NCBI GenBank assembly: GCA_022059125.1 | Contig: JAEUWY010000002.1 | Coordinates: 4,836,001 to 4,900,000 of the forward strand | Length of the DNA stretch: 64,000 nt | Origin: Corynespora cassiicola | Lineage: Eukaryota > Ascomycota > Dothideomycetes > Pleosporales > Corynesporascaceae | Direction: 5' to 3' | Shown here: positions 57,171 through 64,000 of the stretch, one piece after another | Numbering within the stretch: the first letter of the stretch is position 1 | How the letters are laid out: the number at the start of each line of letters is the position of its first letter | The notes under the pieces: model-generated | The model's database searches: none | What the model was told of the DNA's origin: nothing | What the model saw: only the letters and a program-made list of their open reading frames with translations | Program-made: the position numbers and the translations under genes

Positions 57171-59540
57171 TTACGTAAATAGAAAACTAAAGCGAAAAGT
57201 TTATTTTAATACTAAAAAAATAAAGTTTAAAAAATAAAGTTTTGCTTATATAAGTACTAATTATATAATAATAAACTAGCTAAATTAGTATATAAAGAAA
57301 TATTATAGAAATAGAAATTTAAATCTCTATTTCCTCTAAATACAGATAAAATAGAATTTTCATTTTTAATATTTAAAAAAAAAGTTAATCTCTTATATAA
57401 AACGAAAATATTTATTTTAACTATTTCTAATATATTGAATAAAAATAAAAAAATTATTTGTAATACTATATAACGTATTAAAAGAAAAAAAAATTATTTA
57501 ATAGTATAATAAAAAATAGAAATCAGAATAAAATAAAGCTATTAAAAAGAAATAAAAGAATTATTAATAGGGATTTAATCAAAAGAACTAAAAAAACAAA
57601 AAAAAATTTATTAGAAAATAATATAAAAATATTTAAAAAAAAGCTTATAAAAATATTTAAAACAAAAATTATAGTATAAATATTACTACTAAAAAGCTGT
57701 ATTTAAATAAAAAAAAAAGCTAAAAAAAAAATTAAAATAAGTAAAACAAAAATTAAAAAATTTAGAAAATATTAACTTTAATAAAATTTTATTTTTTAAT
57801 AAGTTAGTAATAGAAAAATGCTTTAGTTTTAGACAGAAATATATATAAAAAAAAAAAAAAAGAGTAAAAGCTAAATTAGCTTTTATAAAATTAAATTATA
57901 AGTGAAAAAAAAAATTAAAATTAATTAAAAATTAATTATAATTTTTTTAATTTAATTACTTTTTTAAAAAATTAGTATAAATTAAATTATAGCTTAAGAT
58001 ATTGTTATATTAGTATAGAGAGCTATTTTGATAGAAAAAAGATTAGAATTAGTATTTATTAAAACACCTAATTTTAAAAATAATTTTAATAATACAGATT
58101 ATATATAAAAAGTATTAAAATTTATTATTAAAAAACAAATAAAACCCGGTTAGTTTATATATTTTTTTTTATTTTTTTATTAAATTTATTATTTAAATAA
58201 AAAATTAATGTAAATACTAATTAGTTTATAAACTAGAAATTTTAATAAAATAATTTAAAATTTATACAGCTAAACCAGTTTTAAAATAGTTTAAAAGAAA
58301 TAAAATTAAATTATTTAAATATCTAGCTTATAGTCTAGACTTAGTACTTATAAAAAACGTCTAAACTATATTAAAAAATAATTTAAAAAAATTAAATTCT
58401 ATTTTATTAGGCAAAAAAAATAATAAAAAAAATGATATTTTATTTATAAACGCTATTAGAAAAGTTATAGAAATTTCTTTCTCTTAGCTGTTCTGAGCTA
58501 GAACTAAACAGTAAATATAAATTAATAAAAAAGAAACAGAAATAATACTAGTTAAGTATCTAATAAAATAGTAACTAAAAATAGTAAAAAATAATTAGAT
58601 TATTAATAAATAAGTAAGTAAGTAAGTAATTTCTATTTTATAAGCTTACTAGCCTACTAATTTATAAATTTATAATTATATAAGTTATATATTACAGTTC
58701 GCAAATCGTAAAAGTAATAGCTAAAAAAAAAATACTATTTTAAAATTTTAAAATTTTAAGCTTTAAAGCTCTAAGAATTTATTTAAAAATAATGTAAAAA
58801 AATTATAATCTATAATTATTAAAATATTAAATATAAAACGTAATTACGTAAAATAAAATACTTTTAATAAATTATTATAAACTTTAAATAAAAGCTCTAA
58901 GTAAAAACTTTAATATTTTGCTATAAAAATTTAACTTTTATAAATATCTATCTAAGTAAATATTATAAAAAAAAGCTATTACTATTTAAAAAAGTATTAT
59001 TAGCTATACTTATAATAACTATACAGATTATCTACTTTTTAAATTTTATTATACTTTATATCTATACGCGTAAGTTTTAGAGCCTATATTAAAATTATAG
59101 CTAATTACTATAGTTAGTTTACAGATTATAAACTATAAACTAGTTTATAAGCTAGTTTACAGTTAATTATAAATTTTTAAAATTAGTAGTTATAGTAAAC
59201 TAATTAGCGTAGTAATATAAACTTTGTTTTTATAGTTCTTGAAACTATAAATATTACTAGTATTATTAATATTACTAATATTACTAATATTATTATAATA
59301 ATTTCTATTACCGCGTGTATTTTTTTTATTATAATAATTCTATAAAACTTTATATATAAAATTTTAATTTTTTTTTTTAGTAAACGTAAGATTACGTATA
59401 CTAACTATTTCTATATACTTATTACTATATTTAAATATACGTTTTATATAGCAGGTGATATTTTTCTATTTTTGAGCTAAATACTTTTTTAAAATAGAAA
59501 AAAACGTTTAAGTATACGACGGTATTTATAGAAAGCGATG

Positions 59541-59634
59541 TTTATAAAAAATAATATTTATAAAAAATAATATTTATAAAAAATAATATTTATAAAAAAT
59601 AATATTTATAAAAAATAATATTTATAAAAAATAG
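59541..59634. repeat. 16-bp tandem repeat x 6
   Basis: Six near-perfect head-to-tail copies of TTTATAAAAAATAATA just left of the inverted-repeat arm at 59680. It is cleaner than its surroundings, so it may have arisen after RIP. Confidence 0.85.
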
Positions 59635-59679
59635 TTTTTAATATTAATAGTTTTTTTATATATACTTAATTAATTAAAA

Positions 59680-60175
59680 AATTTTTTTTTTAAGTTTTTA
59701 CTATAACTGCTGTAAGCTATATTATATATAATTATACTATACATAACTCTGCTGTAATATTTATATAACTATAATAGTAAAAAATATACGCGAAATAATT
59801 AAAATAGTAGAAAATAATAGTATTAAAAAGTAAAATAAAAATAAAAACGTACGTACGCGGGCAGCAGTAATTATATAAACTATATAATATTAATATAAAT
59901 AATTAAAAACTAAAAATATATTAAAGATTATATAGTTATAATTATAGTTATTATAGATTAGAGGCAGAAAAAATTATTAAAATAAGTATTTATTATTATT
60001 TAAAGTAAAAGTATAGATTACGTATTAACGTTACATTACGTAATAAAATAATATTATAAAATATATAAAATTATAAAATAAGTAGTACGTGCTAACTAAA
60101 ATAGAATAGAAATAGAAAAATATACTCGCTGCTTATTAATAACAAAATAGAAATAGTAGAGAAAAACAGAGTTAT
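59680..60175 (+). repeat. inverted repeat arm (pair with 61440-61950)
   Basis: Reverse-complement match to 61440-61950, seen from shared landmarks such as ACTATAACTGCTGTAAGCTA, GTACGTGCTAACTAAAATAG and ACTCGCTGCT. The arms are roughly 490 bp and enclose about 1.3 kb. Confidence 0.7.
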
Positions 60176-60414
60176 AAACGCTATAAATAAAGAATAAAAT
60201 TTAATTCTGTAAAAATAATAAATAACTATATATTTTCTTTATTTAGAGGTTAGAAAGCAGCTATTAACGCTAATAGGTATTATATAAAATATTAATAATT
60301 TAATTAATTATTAATATATTTATATAGTTTAATTTTTTTAATTTTTTCTCTACTATTATTATTATTTTTTTAAATAAAAAAACTATATTAGAATTTTTTT
60401 TATATATATATATA

Positions 60415-60700
60415 GTATATAAGTCTATAATAATTAAAGAAAAAATAAAAATTTTACGCTAGATAATAAATAAATCAGCATTTAAATTTACTTTTTTTTA
60501 GTCTACTTTTCTTTTAAATTTTAAACCTATTTTTATTATATAAATAATTTCTTTTTTAAATTATTATAAAAGACTAGAAAAACCTCTATATTACTTATTT
60601 TTTTTTAATAGCTAGTTTAGTTAAAAAGTTATAGAAGTTTAAAAAGTGCTATTTTTTCGATTACTTTTTTTTAATATCACCTCTCTGTATATACTTTATA
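60415..60700 (-). repeat. inverted repeat copy (pair with 56893-57170)
   Basis: Opposite-strand copy of the 56893 sequence, lying inside the loop of the 59680/61440 inverted pair. This suggests it is the body of the same type of element. Confidence 0.66.
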
Positions 60701-61439
60701 AAAAAAGTAATTAATAAAAAAAATTTCTATAGAAATATAAAAATATCTAGTAAAATAGAAAAACTATTTTTAAAAAAAAAATTTATAAAAATTAGACTCT
60801 AATATAAACGCAGGCGCTACAAAAAAACTTTTAAAAAAATACATATATAAAAAATAAGTAAAATAAAATAAAAAAATTTAAAAAAAAGTATAATAGTTTA
60901 TAAAAAGCTGTTTATACTAAAAAAAAGAATGTAAAAATTATTTCTAGCTTTTTAAAGATAAAAAAAGTTATTTTAACTTATAATAGACTAAAATAATATA
61001 AAAAAATAGAATTATTACTACTTTTAACCCGCTTTAAACTACTTTAAATTATTTTAACTTATAAAAGCTTAAAAAAAAAAAACGATTAGATAGAGATATC
61101 TAATATAGAAAAAAAAAATAGCTATTTTTATTTATAAAAGTTTTTCTAAAAAAAAAAATTAAAAATTTTAAAATTTTATATTTGAGTATTTAACAGCGCT
61201 ACTTTTTAAAATTCTAGTATACTTATTTATAGTCTATTATAGTCTATAATAGTACAGAAAATATTATAAAAAGTAAAAAAAAAAAAACTTTATTTTACTT
61301 TAAAATATTTAAAAAAAAAAATAAAAACTATAAAAAGAATATTAAAAATCTAGTAAAAGCTAAATATTTAAAAAAAAATTTAAAAAACTTTTTAAATTTT
61401 ATTATAACTTATAAAAGTTTAGAAAGTTATAAAATATTT

Positions 61440-61950
61440 ATTTTCTATTTTTTTCTACTATTTTTATTTTATTATTAACGAGCAGCGAGTATATTATTTT
61501 ATTTCTATTTTAATTTAGTTAGCACGTACTACCCGTCGCGTAATTTCATATATTTTATAATATTATTTTATTATATAATATAATGTTAATACGTAATCTG
61601 CGCTCTTACTTTAAATAATAATAATATTTTAATAATTTTTTTTACTTTTAATTTATAATAACTATAACTATAACTGTATAACTTTAAAATATATTTTTAG
61701 CTTCTAATTTTTTATATTTATATTATATAGTTTATATAATCGCTGCTACCTACGCACTTACTTTTTAATACTATTATTTTTTACTATTTTAATTATTTTA
61801 CGTATGTTTTCTGCTATTACAGTTATATAAATATTATAGTAAAGTTATATATAGTATAGTTACGTATAATATAGCTTATAGCAGTTATAGTAAAAGCTTA
61901 AAAAAAAAATTAGATTAATATATACTTTTATAGTAAAAGTCTAAAAAAAA
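61440..61950 (-). repeat. inverted repeat arm (pair with 59680-60175)
   Basis: Right arm of the inverted pair; contains CAGCGAGTATAT and TAGTTAGCACGTACTA, the complements of left-arm landmarks. It ends right at the start of the right direct repeat. Confidence 0.7.
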
Positions 61951-61959
61951 AATATAATT

Positions 61960-62946
61960 AACTAAATAAAAAAACTGTTAACGCTAAAAGTTATTTATAA
62001 ATATTATTTTTTATAACTACTATTATTTTATAATTACTGTCGCACGTTAGCAGTTACTTAAATATAAAATATATATAATATATAAATTACTACTACTGCT
62101 ATTACTGCTTAAACTACTATTTTTTTTTTAATATTTTTAAAAACTTATAAAAAAAAACTATTTACTAAATAAAATATTTAAATAAAAATACTACGTAATA
62201 AAGTTAAAGTTTAAATTTTAATTTATTATTAGTACTAAAAATTTTAGTTAAAGCTTTAGCTAAAACTTTAGCTAAAATTTTAAAAAAAAATTATTTTTAC
62301 TATAAACTAAAGTTATTAAAATAATACTAACTATATTAAGCGTAGTTATAGAAATTAAAACTTTATAGACTATTACAGCTATTATAACTATTACAGCTAT
62401 ATTACTACGCTACGTTAGCTCTAAGCTATTCTAGTTTTATAAAATAATTTACTTATAATAAGTTTTAATTAAAATAAAATATTTTTTCTATAATTTAAAA
62501 AAGCTATAATTTAAAAATTTTAGTTAAAAATTTATTTTATATAGTTTTAGTACAGCAGACAGTATTTTTATATATTAGAATTAAAATTTACAGCTTAATA
62601 ACTTATTAAAAAAAAAAAAACTTTACTAGCTTATAAATTATAATTATTCGCTTTAATATTACAACGATTTTAAATAGACTTTTATATTACTACTTTAGAG
62701 CTTTAAAACTTTAAAATTTTAAAATAATATTTTATTTTTTATTATAACTTTTATAACTTACGTGCTCGCGGAATAAAAATTACTTATATACTTATTAATA
62801 ATTTAAATATTTTTTATTATTTTTAGTTACTGTTTTATTAAACGCCTAACTAGCGTTATTACTATTTATACTTATTATCTGTATTTATTATTTAGTTTTA
62901 GCTTAGTAAAGCTAAAAGAAAAGAACTTCTACAGCTTTTCAGATAA
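61960..62946 (+). repeat. long direct repeat, right copy (LTR-like)
   Basis: Second copy of the 54968-55962 repeat, 7.0 kb downstream. Identity is lost after the shared CTTTTCAGATA. It could be a 3' LTR or simply a second insertion of the same family; the sequence beyond 62946 remains AT-rich. Confidence 0.78.
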
Positions 62947-64000
62947 AATATTTATAAACTAAAATAAAAAAGTAAGTAAAAACTTTATCTACTTTTTAAG
63001 CTTCTAAATTCTTTTAATAAATTTATTTTTTTTATAAAAAAGTATTTAAAAATACTAATTTGTAAGCTTTATAATCTGCTAAATAAGTTTAAATTTTTTT
63101 ATTTAGTTTTTAACTTAGTACTAAAAGTAGTTTAGTTTATCTAAATTTAGAGAAAACAGATCAAACTAGTTTATAATAGCTTATAATAATATAATTTTTT
63201 TTTAGAGAGTATTAAAGTTAATAACATTACTTTTAATTTTATTATTTATAAACTTATTAAAAAAATCCTTATTAGCTTTAATTTTAGTAGCTATAGTTTT
63301 TTTATTACGCTTATAACTGCTAAAAACTATTTTAAATATTAAAAATCTATAAAACTAATAACGCTGCTATAAAGCTTTAAATAAATAAAATAAAAAATAA
63401 ACTTTTTATAATAAATTAGAATAGTCTATTTTTATCTACTAAAAAATAAAATAAATTATTTATTAGTTAAGTTATTTAGAAATAGGTCTATAAAATTTAA
63501 CTAATCTAAATTTTTATTTAAAACTAATTAAAAGTATATATAACTATTTTTTTAAATATAAATATAATAATAATTTTTTTATTATTTAATATAGTAGAAA
63601 TAGTTTTTTTCTACTTTTTATCGCAGAGACGAACTAAAAAAAATATTAATTTTATTAAAATTATTAGTAATAGCTTTAAAAACTTAAAAAAAAAAAAAAT
63701 ACGCTATTATAACTTAAAAAACTTTAATAAAAATTAAATATTTATAATATAGTATTTTTAGTTATTTATAAAGTACTAAAAGCACTTTTTAAAAAGTAAA
63801 ATTATACTATTATTAATTTAGTACACTTACTTTCTGTAAAAATACTTATTACTTCTATTAATTATAAATATAAAATATTAAACCTATTAAAAAAAAATAT
63901 TTACTATTATTTAAAATATTATTTCTAACTGTATTAGAGTTTATAATAGTTTATTATAGTTTATAATAAACTAAAAAAATTAAAAAAAATAATAGATCTA

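Larger units (their letters stand above)
54956..64000. mobile_element. RIP-like AT-rich island with decayed transposons
   Basis: From about 54956 to the end the sequence is overwhelmingly A and T, with TA steps everywhere and G/C reduced to isolated bases. No ORF above 60 codons is found in 9 kb on either strand. This is what repeat-induced point mutation (C-to-T in CpA contexts) does to transposons in ascomycetes. Repeats inside it (next entries) show that it was built from several elements. The change from normal composition is abrupt, within about 20 bp. Confidence 0.88.

Noticed and set aside
63900..64000. Telomere or centromere at the right end
   Set aside because: No TTAGGG-type repeats; AT-richness fits RIP-mutated transposons, and the window simply ends inside the island.

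Overview
This looks like about 55 kb of gene-bearing DNA plus a 9 kb AT-rich island from a filamentous ascomycete (Pezizomycotina; Leotiomycetes is my guess, not proven). The grounds are short introns (mostly 36-65 nt) with GTRNGY-type donors, CTAAC/CTGAC/CTAAT branch sites and YAG acceptors; fungal-type families (Zn2Cys6 factors, SAT4-type rhodopsin-like protein, DUF3723, F-box and BTB proteins, CSC1 channel, GH18 chitinase); and an island that looks RIP-mutated. Most gene models were rebuilt by joining exons by hand. Models given with explicit exon coordinates sum to a multiple of three and have no internal stop unless stated.

Layout. 1-5.3 kb: a patatin-like phospholipase (minus, cut by the window edge, with one in-frame stop) next to a divergent DUF3723 gene. 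5.5-15.1 kb: an F-box gene, a Zn2Cys6 factor, a small Cys-pair protein, a BTB protein, a seven-TM rhodopsin-like protein and an 829-aa unknown. 15.4-18.5 kb: a CSC1/TMEM63-type channel and an unknown. 19.9-23.5 kb: two single-exon F-box-like genes flanking a three-exon, cysteine-rich secreted protein that no single ORF reveals. 23.6-25.2 kb: a seven-exon secreted GH18 chitinase. 26.9-29.2 kb: two related orphan proteins. 30-48.4 kb: short nuclear-looking orphan proteins mixed with regulators (C2H2+Zn2Cys6, two-finger C2H2, C2H2+JmjC), a 7-TM protein and three tandem-repeat tracts. 49.8-53.5 kb: a small multi-pass membrane protein and a Myb/SANT protein. From about 54.96 kb to the end there is no believable gene. 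The sequence is extremely AT-rich and carries decayed repeats: a ~1 kb direct repeat 7 kb apart, two inverted-repeat pairs and a 16-bp tandem array.

How it fits together. No single pathway is visible. The mix is typical of an accessory compartment: orphan genes, regulators, secreted and membrane proteins, beside a RIP-degraded transposon island. Patatin-like phospholipases, DUF3723 proteins and Myb/SANT factors are recurrent auxiliary genes of giant fungal Starship transposons, so this may be Starship cargo or a relic of it. No tyrosine-recombinase captain (DUF3435) was seen in the window.
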